From: Bin80 sp965209015
Lineage (GTDB): Bacteria > Bacteroidota > Rhodothermia > Rhodothermales > Bin80
Assembly: GCA_965209015.1 (NCBI GenBank)
Contig: OZ242367.1
Location: forward strand, 682,001 to 746,000
Reading direction: 5' to 3'
DNA: 64,000 bases
Shown here: positions 44,432-54,343 of the stretch, piece after piece
Position numbering within the stretch: position 1 is the first letter of the stretch
Layout of the letters: each line of letters begins with the position of its first letter
Notes under the pieces: generated by a model
What the model was told of the DNA's origin: nothing
The model's input: the letters and a program-made list of their open reading frames with translations, nothing else
The model's database searches: none
Translations under genes and position numbers: made by a program

Positions 44432-46105
44432 ATGCACTTGGTGAATTGGCTCATTGTAGCTGCCTATCTAGGGTATGTCGTCTGGGATGGTTTGTACCGT
44501 TCCAGAAACACGGACCGCCTCAGGGGGTACTTTTTGGCGAATCAAAGTTTGCCATGGTGGGCTGTTGGTCTGTCAGTTATGGCCACCCAGCTATCTGCAG
44601 TCACGATGATTGGTACTACGGGGCAGGGGGCTACGGATGGGATCCGTTTTATTCAGTTTTATTTTGGGCTACCCTTAGCTATGGTAATTCTGGGGGTGAC
44701 TCTGGTACCATTTCTTCATCGTAGTGGAGTCTACACTGCATATGAGTATCTGGAACAACGTTTCGGACCGGGAACTAGATCCCTCACCAGTTTTCTGTTT
44801 TTGATGTCACGTGGCATGAGTTGTGGGACGATTTTAGCAGCACCGGCAGTGGTAATTGCGGCCATATTTGGCTGGGACCTCACGTTAAGTGTTGCCGTAA
44901 TTGGTGTTCCCACTATTTTGTACACAATGTTTGGTGGTATCCAGGCAGTCGCATGGGCAGATGTTAAGCAAATGATTTTGATCGTCCTCTCACTGGCTGT
45001 AGTGGTGATTGTTTTGCTTGTTAAGATGCCTGTGAGCCCGCATGATGCACTCCAGATCGCCGGGGCAACCGGGAGGCTTCAGGTATTTGATTTTTCATTA
45101 ACACTCAACGAAACTTATACATTTTGGTCTGGTGTATTGGGCGGAACGTTCCTGATGCTTTCTTATTTTGGGACGGATCAGAGCCAAGTTCAGCGATATC
45201 TGGCAGCCCGTTCAATCACGGCAGCCCGTAGATCTCTCTTGATGAGTGCATACTGGAAGATTCCACTGCAGTCACTGGTGTTACTTATCGGGGTCTTGGT
45301 CTTTGTGTTTTATCTATTTCAGGCACCTCCGCTCCTGTATAATCCTGCTCATGAGGCGGCAGTTCGCAATCATTCTCCCGAAGAGTATGCTGAATTGGAG
45401 CGTCGCTATGGGGCTGAGTTTACTACAAGGATTGAGGCAGCTGAGGCAGTTGCGGCTGGTCAACCGGGGGCGGCTGATCAACTAGAAAAGCAAGAAGAGA
45501 TCGTGGGGGATCTCCGTAGGGATGCGTTGGAGCTCGTTCGCAAAGCGACGGGAGCAGAGGCTGTCCGAGATGTAAACTATATTATGCCTCGGTTTGCTCT
45601 GGATGTTCTTCCCCTTGGATTGACGGGGCTATTTATTGCGGCAATCATGGCGGCCGCTATGTCTAGCATCTCTTCGGAATTGAACTCACTCTCTACGACA
45701 ACCGTAATTGATTTCTATCGGCGGTGGATTCGCCCCAATGCCCCAGAAGGGCATTTACTTCGGGTCAGCAAATGGATGACCGGGTTCTGGGGGTTATTTG
45801 CGTGTTTGGTTGCTACATTCGCAGCAACACTGGGATCCTTGATTGAAGTTGTGAACCGGTTTGGATCGTTCTTTTATGGCTCAATTCTTGGGGTTTTTAT
45901 TCTGGCCATGATTCCCAGTCAATCAGGGATGGGAGCATTTTATGGGTTGATCGCGGGGATGAGTGCAGTTGCGGCAGTCAATTTCTTCGCACCAGAGGTA
46001 TCTTTTCTTTGGCACAATGTAGTTGGAGCAGTAACCGTGGTCTCAGTCGGGTTGCTGCTCTCCTGGTTGCGACACCGTATCCCGTCCCGCAATCGCTCGG
46101 GATAG
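44432..46105 (+). CDS. Sodium:solute symporter (SSS family)
   Basis: 557 residues with about 13 membrane helices of the LeuT-fold SSS type. Recognisable: FLANQSLPWWAVGLSVMATQLSAVTMIG in the first core helices (residues about 31-58), TRSLTSFLFLMSRGMSCGTILAA, the ALDVLPLGLTGLFIAAIMAAAMSSISSELNS block and a final C-terminal helix. A charged loop of ~90 residues (about 297-385) lies between two helices, as in many Bacteroidota members. It moves a solute with Na+ across the inner membrane; candidates include sugars, sialic acid or other organic acids, not resolvable here. Its last 63 bases overlap the 3' end of recR on the opposite strand. Confidence 0.9.
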   Translation: MHLVNWLIVAAYLGYVVWDGLYRSRNTDRLRGYFLANQSLPWWAVGLSVMATQLSAVTMIGTTGQGATDGIRFIQFYFGLPLAMVILGVTLVPFLHRSGVYTAYEYLEQRFGPGTRSLTSFLFLMSRGMSCGTILAAPAVVIAAIFGWDLTLSVAVIGVPTILYTMFGGIQAVAWADVKQMILIVLSLAVVVIVLLVKMPVSPHDALQIAGATGRLQVFDFSLTLNETYTFWSGVLGGTFLMLSYFGTDQSQVQRYLAARSITAARRSLLMSAYWKIPLQSLVLLIGVLVFVFYLFQAPPLLYNPAHEAAVRNHSPEEYAELERRYGAEFTTRIEAAEAVAAGQPGAADQLEKQEEIVGDLRRDALELVRKATGAEAVRDVNYIMPRFALDVLPLGLTGLFIAAIMAAAMSSISSELNSLSTTTVIDFYRRWIRPNAPEGHLLRVSKWMTGFWGLFACLVATFAATLGSLIEVVNRFGSFFYGSILGVFILAMIPSQSGMGAFYGLIAGMSAVAAVNFFAPEVSFLWHNVVGAVTVVSVGLLLSWLRHRIPSRNRSG

Positions 46106-46675
46106 GGTTGCTTCATCCGCATAATTGAGGGTCAGTCCAACAGGAATCCCACGAGCCAAGCGGCTAACCTTTACAAGGAAAGGTTCTAATAGTTGAGCTA
46201 TATAAAAGGCAGTCGTATCTCCCTCTACGGTAGGACTCACAGCAAGAATGATTTCGGACACCTGCGCATCTGTCGGCCGGATTCGTTCAATGAGTGCCTG
46301 GATATGCAGGTCATCTGGTCCTACGCCGTCTAGAGGTGAGATGACCCCTCCCAGAACATGGTAGGTCCCCTGATATTCGCCCATCCGCTCAAGGGCAACG
46401 ATATCTTCAGCATTCTCTACGACGCAGATGGTATTGGAATCTCGTTTAGTAGAACCGCAGATGACACAAATATCCGTATCGGTTACATTCCGACAGATAC
46501 TGCATGCTCGCACGCGGTCCTTTACATTTAATAATGCGTTTGCCAACTGTGCCACTTCGGATTTCGGCATTCGGATCACATGTGCTGCGAGGCGTTGTGC
46601 ACTTTTACGACCGATTGACGGTAGCTTTGAGAATTGTTCAATCAGAATTTCGACGGATTCCGACGTGAATTGCAT
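46043..46675 (-). CDS. recR: Recombination mediator RecR
   Basis: 210 residues: helix-hairpin-helix LIEQFSKLPSIGRKSAQRLAAHVI, zinc finger CSICRNVTDTDICVIC, Toprim domain starting ICVVENAEDIVALE with HVLGGVISPLDGVGP, and the Walker-like GIPVGLTLNYADEATLSRAI end. It works with RecO (and RecF) to load RecA on gapped DNA. The last ~11 residues (TVSQPGEQQPD) go beyond the usual end of the family and are read antisense to the symporter gene. It starts 3 bases after the ybaB stop: a classical dnaX-ybaB-recR operon. Confidence 0.95.
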   Translation of the reverse strand: MQFTSESVEILIEQFSKLPSIGRKSAQRLAAHVIRMPKSEVAQLANALLNVKDRVRACSICRNVTDTDICVICGSTKRDSNTICVVENAEDIVALERMGEYQGTYHVLGGVISPLDGVGPDDLHIQALIERIRPTDAQVSEIILAVSPTVEGDTTAFYIAQLLEPFLVKVSRLARGIPVGLTLNYADEATLSRAIAGRDTVSQPGEQQPD

Positions 46676-46678
46676 GGA

Positions 46679-46999
46679 TTAAAGCCCAAATTTAGAGAGA
46701 TCCATATCTTTGGGTAGAAATTGATCGGCTTGGTTGCGCAATTCGTCCTGACCAGCTTCAGCCGCCTCTTCCAGTGCTTTATTCACACCTGCGATAATGA
46801 GGTCATGTAGCATATCCATATCGTCTCGATCCACGATTTCCGGATCTAGTTCAATCTTTATCACACGCTGATCTCCGGTTGCGGTTACTTTGACAAGTCC
46901 ACCACCTGCCTCTGCGGTAGCGGTGACTCTCTGCATTGCTTCACGGATTTTGACGACCTGATTTTTCATTTCGGCCATCTGTTTCAGTTTATTAATCAT
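46679..46999 (-). CDS. ybaB: YbaB/EbfC family nucleoid-associated protein
   Basis: 106 residues: MINKLKQMAEMKNQVVKIREAMQ start, a central strand region VKVTATGDQRVIKIELDPEIV and a helical end that binds as a dimer. It is a small DNA-binding protein that shapes the chromosome and is almost always found between dnaX and recR, as here. It sits 18 bases after dnaX and 3 before recR. Confidence 0.95.
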   Translation of the reverse strand: MINKLKQMAEMKNQVVKIREAMQRVTATAEAGGGLVKVTATGDQRVIKIELDPEIVDRDDMDMLHDLIIAGVNKALEEAAEAGQDELRNQADQFLPKDMDLSKFGL

Positions 47000-47017
47000 T
47001 ATGTTTTTCCATTGAGG

Positions 47018-48817
47018 TTAGGGGGTAGTAGGACTGACCAGACGAAGTCCAAAGGCTGAATCAATGAGCTTCAAGGCTGGAATCTTATCTTTGAGTTCTT
47101 GATATTTGGTATCCCAATCGGTCTCCATAGGTGGAAACAGATCGGGTCGGGGGACAAACTTCATGTGTGTCACGGCCAGATCTGGGAGGCTTTTTATCGC
47201 CACATCAATTGCCTCCTTCAATGACGAGTTCTCCGTGATCCTCACGACAACTTCATCGCGTACGGCGACCTCCAGAATTTGATTCTGGACTCCCAGAGGA
47301 ATAGAATCTTTCAAGGTACGGCTTCCTTGTAGATCCGTCCGTGTAAGGAGCATATCCAGGATCAGCGTCCAACTCTCCTGAAAAGAAGTCTGAGGCGTAG
47401 CATGAGAATTGGATGGAGATTGTGGAATCACGGATGATTTTTCAACAAATTGGGAGTCCGCTGGTTTTTCCTCATTCAGGCTTAAGGCTGGCTTGTCTCC
47501 GAGTACAATAGAGTTAGGAGAAGAGCTTGTTTGATGGCTTTGCGGAGCTCGGGGCGAAGGTGAAGGATTATTTTTCTGGGCAGGAGTGTCAGACGGAGGG
47601 GGGGATTGGACTTGGGGACTGGCAGGGGAGGGGGGCTTGGGCACCGGTGGGGGAGCTTGTCCAACTTGTCCCTCTAAATGACGAATCTGCTCCAAGGCTT
47701 CGGCCAAGTCCGCACTTTCGCTCATGCACGTCATTTTAACCAGTGCAAGTTCTACGGCCAGTCGTGGCGAACTGGAAACCGGGAGTCTGGACTGCGCTTC
47801 ATCTATGACCATCAGAAGACGAAGAAGGACAGCTTTCGTGAACTCATTTGCCGTCTCCACATAACGCTCTCTGATGTTCTTGCTTACATCAACCAAAGCA
47901 TGCTCTCCAAGCGTCGTTGTGATCAGCAGATTTCGCATATGTTCTGCCAAACCGTTCAGAAATTCCACAATATCGTATCCGTCCGACATGATGCGTTCTG
48001 CGAGGCTAAGAATTGATCCGGTGGCACGGTCGGCAATATACTGAGTCGCCTCAAAGTATAGCTCTACGTCCACAACGCGCAGGGCATCGGCCAAGGTAGA
48101 ATATTTCAGGTCGGACCCACACAGAGCCACAGACTGATCGAATGTACTGAGTGCATCCCGTAGCGCCCCATCCCCTTTTTGGGCAATCAGATGGAGCGCA
48201 TCATCATCAGCCTGAATATGTTCACTTTCGCAGATTTTCGTTAAATGGCGGACGATTTCATTCGTAGGGATACGACGAAAATCAAATCGCTGACAGCGGG
48301 AGAGAATCGTTGGCAGTACTTTGTGAGGTTCTGTGGTCGCGAAAATGAATAGCACATGGGATGGAGGTTCTTCAAGGGTTTTCAGCAGTGCATTGAAAGC
48401 GGCATTGCTGAGCATATGGACCTCGTCAATGATATATACTTTTCGGAGACCTCCCTGAGGGGGAATACGAATATTTTCACGTAATCCCCTGATATCTTCC
48501 ACTTTGTTGTTGGATGCAGCGTCAATCTCAAAGATGCTCAAGCTTCGCTGGGATTCAAAGTCTTCACATGATTCACACGATAGACAGGGTTCAACCTCTC
48601 CTGGATCATGTCCAGTACAGTTAATAGCTTTCGCCAAAATCCTAGCAGCTGTCGTTTTGCCAACTCCACGGGGCCCCGTGAACAGATAGGCATGTGCAAT
48701 GCGCTCAAGCTTGAATGCATTCATGAGCGCCTGTGCTACATGCTCCTGAGCCACGAGATCAGAAAAACGTTGGGGTCGGTACTTCCGCGCGGTGACCAAG
48801 TATTCGGTATTTCTCAT
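47018..48817 (-). CDS. dnaX: DNA polymerase III subunits gamma and tau
   Basis: 599 residues. The AAA+ clamp-loader motor is complete: Walker A TGPRGVGKTTAARI, the zinc module CTGHDPGEVEPCLSCESC, Walker B IIDEVHML, sensor/SRC motif ILSRCQRFDFRRI, and LRDALSTFDQ. After residue ~370 comes a Pro/Ser-rich linker (PPPVPKPPSPASPQ...) and a small C-terminal domain. It loads the beta clamp and links polymerase to helicase. No clear slippery A-run for producing a shorter gamma form was noticed. It heads the dnaX-ybaB-recR operon on the minus strand, divergent from the STAS gene. Confidence 0.95.
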   Translation of the reverse strand: MRNTEYLVTARKYRPQRFSDLVAQEHVAQALMNAFKLERIAHAYLFTGPRGVGKTTAARILAKAINCTGHDPGEVEPCLSCESCEDFESQRSLSIFEIDAASNNKVEDIRGLRENIRIPPQGGLRKVYIIDEVHMLSNAAFNALLKTLEEPPSHVLFIFATTEPHKVLPTILSRCQRFDFRRIPTNEIVRHLTKICESEHIQADDDALHLIAQKGDGALRDALSTFDQSVALCGSDLKYSTLADALRVVDVELYFEATQYIADRATGSILSLAERIMSDGYDIVEFLNGLAEHMRNLLITTTLGEHALVDVSKNIRERYVETANEFTKAVLLRLLMVIDEAQSRLPVSSSPRLAVELALVKMTCMSESADLAEALEQIRHLEGQVGQAPPPVPKPPSPASPQVQSPPPSDTPAQKNNPSPSPRAPQSHQTSSSPNSIVLGDKPALSLNEEKPADSQFVEKSSVIPQSPSNSHATPQTSFQESWTLILDMLLTRTDLQGSRTLKDSIPLGVQNQILEVAVRDEVVVRITENSSLKEAIDVAIKSLPDLAVTHMKFVPRPDLFPPMETDWDTKYQELKDKIPALKLIDSAFGLRLVSPTTP

Positions 48818-48967
48818 CTACTCCTTTGTTGATTCATTGCATAAAGATTCTCTATAGATGCAACAAAAGTGTTTGATGAGGGTTCAGGAGAAGGATGTTG
48901 TGTCATCATTATTCGTTCATCTATAAGTATTTGAACAAATTATCGTTCTAATTGAAATTACCGAGTT

Positions 48968-49303
48968 ATGAGTCTAAATATTTCTTGGGAGTTTGAAGAT
49001 GGTATCAGGGCTTCCCTGTTGAATGGTCGGATTGACAGTCGTAATGCATTGTTGTTCAAAGAGAAGGTTGTCGATGAACTCATGGAAAGTGATCGTGCGT
49101 TGGTACTTGACTTTAGTGGTATTGACTACATTAGTAGTGCAGGTCTTCGTGTTATACTTGAATTAGCGAAGATGTATCGCGGCGATCGAAGTTTTTCGAT
49201 CAGTGGTTTATCCTCTTCTGTGCGGGAAGTTTTTGAGATCAGCGGATTTGACCAGATCATACAGATTTACAATAGTCTCGATCAGGCCAAGCAGGATCTG
49301 TGA
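48968..49303 (+). CDS. STAS domain protein (anti-sigma factor antagonist-like)
   Basis: 111 residues, one STAS domain: ALVLDFSGIDYISSAGLRVILELAK, with Ser56/Ser57 at the place where SpoIIAA/RsbV is phosphorylated, then FSISGLSSSVREVFEISGFDQII. Proteins of this type bind or release an anti-sigma kinase depending on that phosphorylation. No kinase (RsbW-like) or phosphatase (PP2C) gene is nearby, so partners are elsewhere. The class III aminotransferase follows 57 bases later; a functional link is not evident. Confidence 0.9.
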   Translation: MSLNISWEFEDGIRASLLNGRIDSRNALLFKEKVVDELMESDRALVLDFSGIDYISSAGLRVILELAKMYRGDRSFSISGLSSSVREVFEISGFDQIIQIYNSLDQAKQDL

Positions 49304-49360
49304 AATTTGGGAGTACACCAATACATCTAGGAGGGTCTCACGCATAGGATATTTCGGACG

Positions 49361-50743
49361 ATGCGTACCACAGGTGCGATGATAGCTGAACCGAATCCTA
49401 CTTTGCTTTCGGCACAGGACCGTGCTTCCGTTCTGCATCCCTTCACGTCACTCAGTACCCATAAACCCATGGTATTTACCCACGGGGAAGGTGCGTGGGT
49501 CTACGATGAACATGGGAATCGCTTCTTGGAGGGCGTTGCAGGATTATGGTCCGCTTCTCTTGGGTTCAGTGAACAACGTTTAGCCGACGCCGCCTATCGG
49601 CAGTTACAGGAACTGCCGTTCATGCACATGTTTGTCTCGGCGAGTCATCCTCCCGGCGTAGCATTGGCAAAAGAGTTACTACGGACGGCTCCTGTTCCCA
49701 TGTCAAGGGTTTTCTTCGCGAACTCGGGTTCGGAGGCGGTAGATTCGGCTGTGAAGATGATCTGGTTTTTCAACAATACCCTTGGACGAACTCAGAAGAA
49801 AAAGATGATTGCCCGTCGGGATGCATACCATGGGTCACTGATTGCATCTTCAAGCCTTACTGGATTACCCCGTAACCACAAGTTTTTTGATCTTCCTCTC
49901 TCCGGCTTCTTGCACACGGCCAAGCCACATTATTATCGATTTGGTAATGAGGGCGAGTCTGAGCGGGCGTTCAGTGAACGATTAGCCGCAGAGTTGGACA
50001 CCCTAATCATTCAAGAGGGGCCAGAGACTGTCGCTGCATTCATTGCTGAACCCATTATGGGAGTGGGGGGTGTGATTCTCCCTCCAGAGGGTTATTTCGA
50101 TGCGATCCAGCGTGTCCTCAAAAAACATGATGTACTTTTGATTGCCGATGAAGTGATTTGTGGTTTTGGGCGGACAGGCAACATGTGGGGGAGCCAGACG
50201 GTAGGGATGGAACCAGATCTACTCATCACAGCAAAGGCTCTCTCGGCGTCCTATCTACCCATTTCTGCGGTCATCGTCAATCAGAAGATCTATAATACTC
50301 TGGAGTCTGGCAGTGATCAGGTTGGTGTTTTTGCTCATGGGATGACTTATTCGGGACATCCTGTATCCGCTGCTGTCGCTCTGGAATGTTTAAGGATCTA
50401 TGAGGAAGATGACATTTTAGCTCATGTGAGTACGATTGGGCCTATACTTCAGGAACAACTGAGAGAGCGGGTGGCCCCACATCCACTTGTTGGGGAGGTG
50501 CGTGGTGTAGGAATGGTTGCAGGTGTCGAGCTTGTTGCCGATAAATCCACCCGTGAGTCATTTCCTGCTTCGCATCAGATGGGTGCTAGACTTCGTACGG
50601 AAGCAATTAACCGTGGCTTGATTCTTAGAGCAATGGGAGATACGTTGGGAATCTCTCCACCTCTAATCCTCACGGAAGATGAAGTAGAGTTTTTGGTGGA
50701 CACGCTATGTAAGGCACTGGATGCTGTTTTGAAAACGAGTTAA
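49361..50743 (+). CDS. Class III aminotransferase (omega-transaminase type)
   Basis: 460 residues from the ATG at 49361 (ATG 49379 is an equally possible start). PLP enzyme of fold type I, class III: FFANSGSEAVDSAVKM (cofactor phosphate), DAYHGSLIASSSLTG, LLIADEVICGFGRTG with Asp263, and the Schiff-base lysine Lys292 in LLITAKALSASYLP, then HGMTYSGHPVSAAVALE. The pattern SYLPISA after the lysine and the YDEHGNRFLEGVAGLWS start resemble omega-amino acid:pyruvate or putrescine-type aminotransferases rather than GABA or ornithine enzymes. The physiological amine is unknown. Confidence 0.88.
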   Translation: MRTTGAMIAEPNPTLLSAQDRASVLHPFTSLSTHKPMVFTHGEGAWVYDEHGNRFLEGVAGLWSASLGFSEQRLADAAYRQLQELPFMHMFVSASHPPGVALAKELLRTAPVPMSRVFFANSGSEAVDSAVKMIWFFNNTLGRTQKKKMIARRDAYHGSLIASSSLTGLPRNHKFFDLPLSGFLHTAKPHYYRFGNEGESERAFSERLAAELDTLIIQEGPETVAAFIAEPIMGVGGVILPPEGYFDAIQRVLKKHDVLLIADEVICGFGRTGNMWGSQTVGMEPDLLITAKALSASYLPISAVIVNQKIYNTLESGSDQVGVFAHGMTYSGHPVSAAVALECLRIYEEDDILAHVSTIGPILQEQLRERVAPHPLVGEVRGVGMVAGVELVADKSTRESFPASHQMGARLRTEAINRGLILRAMGDTLGISPPLILTEDEVEFLVDTLCKALDAVLKTS

Positions 50744-50896
50744 ACGCTCTAACGTACCCAGCCATTGGGAGGTTCGTCTTAGCACTTTGGTTTCGTACAG
50801 GTTAATACTCTGATCGCGGCCCATGCAGCGTTAAGGGGAGATGTCCACCACAGGAAATCATACCAAGAACCCCTGGCTATGCAACAGGCGTATTTT

Positions 50897-53854
50897 TTAT
50901 ACTAACGACGCCAGAAGTCTAACAGCCTCCTTGTTGTTGCCATGTACGGTTGGCTCTTGGCACCAGTGGGAGCGAAGCATATCAATGACTGGGAGAGCTT
51001 TATCTGGATGAAGGTTAAGCATTTCAACGACCGCTAAGTCTATTCTCTTTCGGACTTCATCTGCATGTGCCTGACATGCAGGCAGTAATTCCATGAGGGA
51101 AATCTCATCAAACATATCTTCTGCTCTGCATAGCTGTACATCTGAGATTTCGTCTAAACGAGGACACGGAAGATTGGATATCGCCTTTATCCTTGTCGTG
51201 GAACGACCAATTTGTGTTCGGGACCCGTATGTCCAATGAACCAAGAATCCGAGCGTTGAGTTGGCCCACAGAGCGAATGCCTTATGGACACGCTTATTTT
51301 TGTGAACCAAAGACACCCACGCTCTCCCTCCCACTCCTAGATTTTTCGTCGTAGCTGCCAATAGTTTCTGGGAGGTCCAGCGCATGTTCTTTGCATAGAA
51401 CAGTGTACTTTGATCCGCCCGTACTCTGTCAATCTTTTGTCTGCTCCCAGTTCCTCCCCACGGAATCCCTTTGTGTGTAAAGGATACAATCAATTTGTTC
51501 TGTTCACTTTTGTCCGCCCGCCAAAGCATCCTATCTGTTCCAGAAGCATCCGCTTTGTCAGCGACTGGATAAGCCTCAAAGGCGCCCCTACGATTTCCTC
51601 CAACCACATTACCAATTATACCTTCGTCTGGACCAATCGAAAACAAGTCAGACATTTTGACCATTGAGATTCCAAGCGCAGTATTGTAGTCGCTATATCT
51701 CAGGTTCCCATGGCGAAGCTCTCTACAAGCGACCACAAGGTCCTTGTGCAAAATACCTAAGGGCGACCACGGCTCTCCGTCACACTTGACTGGGAAGGAA
51801 AAGAATTCGCCGACTGTGTCGTCACCAATCTGAACGGGACAATTCGTGAATCCACGAGTCTTGGCCTGATGGATTACATCTCGAATAGCACGTGCGACTT
51901 CACGGGCTTCTCCAAGGCGCTCCACAGGTCTCCGAAGTGTGATGCTATATATCTTGATTGGATCCAAGTTAGTAGTCTGATTTTGGGGCCGACATCCAAC
52001 TTTCGTGGCGATAAGCAACATCTCTCCCATCCCTGTATCAGCAGAGAGAGATCCTTTCCTGTAAGGATGATCTCCAGAAACGGTAATGATCATAATGTCC
52101 CTGTACTTACTCTCTATCAGCTTCCTGGTTTTTATCCATTCCACCCCAAATGCTGCTGTGAGGGGGAGCACAAACCCGATTCGACCACCCCGTTTGCATT
52201 TTATATCTGCCAACACGAGAAATGACGCCCCCAGTCCGGCACTTTTGTTGGCAGCCTTATTCCGTATCAATCTCCCCCACCTTTCCTGACATTCTTTGCG
52301 TTCCTGATCTGAAAGCCCATGAACATCAAAAGCTCCTTGTTTCCCATCTGATCTTTTGTAAGGGGGATTCATCAGAATCCAGTCTATCTTACCCTCTGGG
52401 ATATCTACGGAGACATTATCATATTTCTCCGTTCCAGAGGTCTTGCCTATATGGGGATCTGAAAAAATGTCCTTCACATTGTCTGTCTTAAAATATTCCA
52501 AGGATCCCGTCTTGAATCCCTTTCCCCCAACGCCTACCCAACCAATCTGAGTATTCCCATAAGTGTCCCCCTTACCGAGCGACGCCAAGGACGATGTGGT
52601 CAAGTGCGCAGCGATAGGAGAAATATCTACTCCAATAAGTCCACCTTCCATAGCGCCTGTGTGCATCAAGGAGACATCTGCATTTTTGAGTGCATGCCTT
52701 TCATGGAGATCTATGATGCGCCTATATCCCGCGCGAAGCAGTGTGCCAGTTCCACAAGCCAGATCAACCAATTTAAAGGAGCTAAATAGTAGTGGATTTG
52801 CCCAGTCCTTTTCTGACAGATCATCCGGGGAAATTGTGAGATCGGCAAGTGTTTCCGCCGTGCCTGGTCGAGTGTAGAATGCCGCTGCTGCTTTACGATC
52901 ATCGCTCAGTACAGGAAAAAGTTCGGCCCCTACACTAATATGTAAGCCAATCTGCGCATATTCTATTTTCTCAACACACTCATTAAGAGTGGAGAGTGCA
53001 CTGGAGGTGACACCTGGATCCAAGTTTATAGACTCTCGCAGTACATCAATGGCGGGCTGGAATATGGACCTCCAGTTACGGCTGTTATTGGATTCCCACA
53101 CTCTTAATCGCTCACGCGGATCAAGAGATTTTTCCTGATGACTTATTTGTAACGCAGGAGTACTGACTCTCTTTCCGTGTTCAGCTTGTAGTTCCAGTCT
53201 CCGCTGTACTAAAAGCGCATTTAACCAGATTACCATCATGGTGCGTAGTCCATTTAATGGAGAACGCTGGAGCAAGCGATCTGAAAGTAGATCTTGATCC
53301 TTATCAGATAATCGGTTAGCGAGAATATTTGCCGTATCTCTCACCAAATTTGCAACCTCTTGCCCCACTTCGCTAATTCTTTCGTTGGGGATAGCGAGGG
53401 ACAAGAGCAAAGTTTTTATGTCATGGATAGTTCCAGTAATAAAACCTTTCTTAGGCCAGCGTCCACCATTTTTATCTTCCCTGTGAACGGCGTAGCGTAT
53501 TTCAATCCCAGACAGAAGGTCAGAACAAATCTCTGAATCGTCTGTTTTTCTGAAACGATGGGGAATATGAACTGCAACAGATGTATGTATCGGGTAGTCT
53601 GATACCTTGGTCAGTTCCCCTAAATATTTCTTCACGTCTGCATCTGCATCTCTGGGGTCAAAAGAAGTCTCAATATTCAGAGGAGGATACTTCGGATCAT
53701 TAATTATGAGATCCGGCTTCAGGTTAGACCCGCGAATCAAACCATGACGTTCCACAATGATACACTCCTTGGGTTGCCAAGATGTATGTGTCTCACGAAG
53801 AGCTTCTCCGAATTTTTGATTAAATGTCTGCTCTCCCGTTTTCCCTACCATCAT
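50897..53854 (-). CDS. N6-adenine DNA methylase with N-terminal nuclease-like domain (type IIG-like, solitary)
   Basis: 985 residues. N-terminus: GSNLKPDLIINDPKYPPLNIETSF, resembling a PD-(D/E)xK nuclease core (Asp48, Glu62; the usual K of ExK is replaced, ETS). This pattern also occurs in type IIG-like enzymes as PD...IETxF. Middle: methylase motif I KLVDLACGTGTLLRAGY (364-370) and motif IV DWILMNPPYK (496-499), with a helical spacer at 150-310 and FYTRPGTAETLADL before motif I, as in N6-adenine methylases. C-terminal ~400 residues are probably target-recognition and structural. No specificity, restriction or other defence genes lie alongside, so it may act alone as restriction-modification enzyme or be an orphan methylase. 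Two ATGs are adjacent at the start. Confidence 0.82.
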   Translation of the reverse strand: MMVGKTGEQTFNQKFGEALRETHTSWQPKECIIVERHGLIRGSNLKPDLIINDPKYPPLNIETSFDPRDADADVKKYLGELTKVSDYPIHTSVAVHIPHRFRKTDDSEICSDLLSGIEIRYAVHREDKNGGRWPKKGFITGTIHDIKTLLLSLAIPNERISEVGQEVANLVRDTANILANRLSDKDQDLLSDRLLQRSPLNGLRTMMVIWLNALLVQRRLELQAEHGKRVSTPALQISHQEKSLDPRERLRVWESNNSRNWRSIFQPAIDVLRESINLDPGVTSSALSTLNECVEKIEYAQIGLHISVGAELFPVLSDDRKAAAAFYTRPGTAETLADLTISPDDLSEKDWANPLLFSSFKLVDLACGTGTLLRAGYRRIIDLHERHALKNADVSLMHTGAMEGGLIGVDISPIAAHLTTSSLASLGKGDTYGNTQIGWVGVGGKGFKTGSLEYFKTDNVKDIFSDPHIGKTSGTEKYDNVSVDIPEGKIDWILMNPPYKRSDGKQGAFDVHGLSDQERKECQERWGRLIRNKAANKSAGLGASFLVLADIKCKRGGRIGFVLPLTAAFGVEWIKTRKLIESKYRDIMIITVSGDHPYRKGSLSADTGMGEMLLIATKVGCRPQNQTTNLDPIKIYSITLRRPVERLGEAREVARAIRDVIHQAKTRGFTNCPVQIGDDTVGEFFSFPVKCDGEPWSPLGILHKDLVVACRELRHGNLRYSDYNTALGISMVKMSDLFSIGPDEGIIGNVVGGNRRGAFEAYPVADKADASGTDRMLWRADKSEQNKLIVSFTHKGIPWGGTGSRQKIDRVRADQSTLFYAKNMRWTSQKLLAATTKNLGVGGRAWVSLVHKNKRVHKAFALWANSTLGFLVHWTYGSRTQIGRSTTRIKAISNLPCPRLDEISDVQLCRAEDMFDEISLMELLPACQAHADEVRKRIDLAVVEMLNLHPDKALPVIDMLRSHWCQEPTVHGNNKEAVRLLASLV

Positions 53855-54343
53855 CGGACTGCATGATTACCCATTTGAACATTTTCTATATGATTTTCTA
53901 TTGCCCGTACAGATATACGTGAAAACTTGTTGAACTGTTTGATAACGAACCATGCCGCCGCTCAACCATGGAATCAACTCCAACAGGGATGAGTCAAAAA
54001 CCTCTTGTTCTGGCAGCAAAGGGTATCGGAGTTTCCGTTTATGTCGAAATATGAACGCCTCAAAAATACAAAATTTGTAGATCTGCAGCCAATAGATGAG
54101 GTGTTTCTGTGTCCTGTGAGTGCGATATGATTCTTAGGGGTGCCGTAGGTTGAGTTCATCCTGCAACGACTTGATCCATTTGTATCGGGGAGAGGATCCA
54201 GACCTTATTAGGATGCATTCATTCTCAAGTATGTACTTAGATCTACTTCACCAATAGGGCAATGGAGATTCGTATTTCCACACGAGTTATTCTGGATTAG
54301 ACTCCACTATGTATGGATGAGGCCGGAGGAGCAGTCAGGTGCC
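53855..54343. other. Intergenic region between the methylase and batE
   Basis: 489 bases. The start of the methylase lies on one side and the 3' end of batE on the other. Short frames (e.g. 53974-54159) have no support. No repeat, RNA or att-like structure flanking the methylase was recognised. Confidence 0.4.

Noticed and set aside
53974..54159. 61-residue minus-strand frame next to the methylase
   Set aside because: No support; it could have been a restriction partner but is too short and has no motifs.
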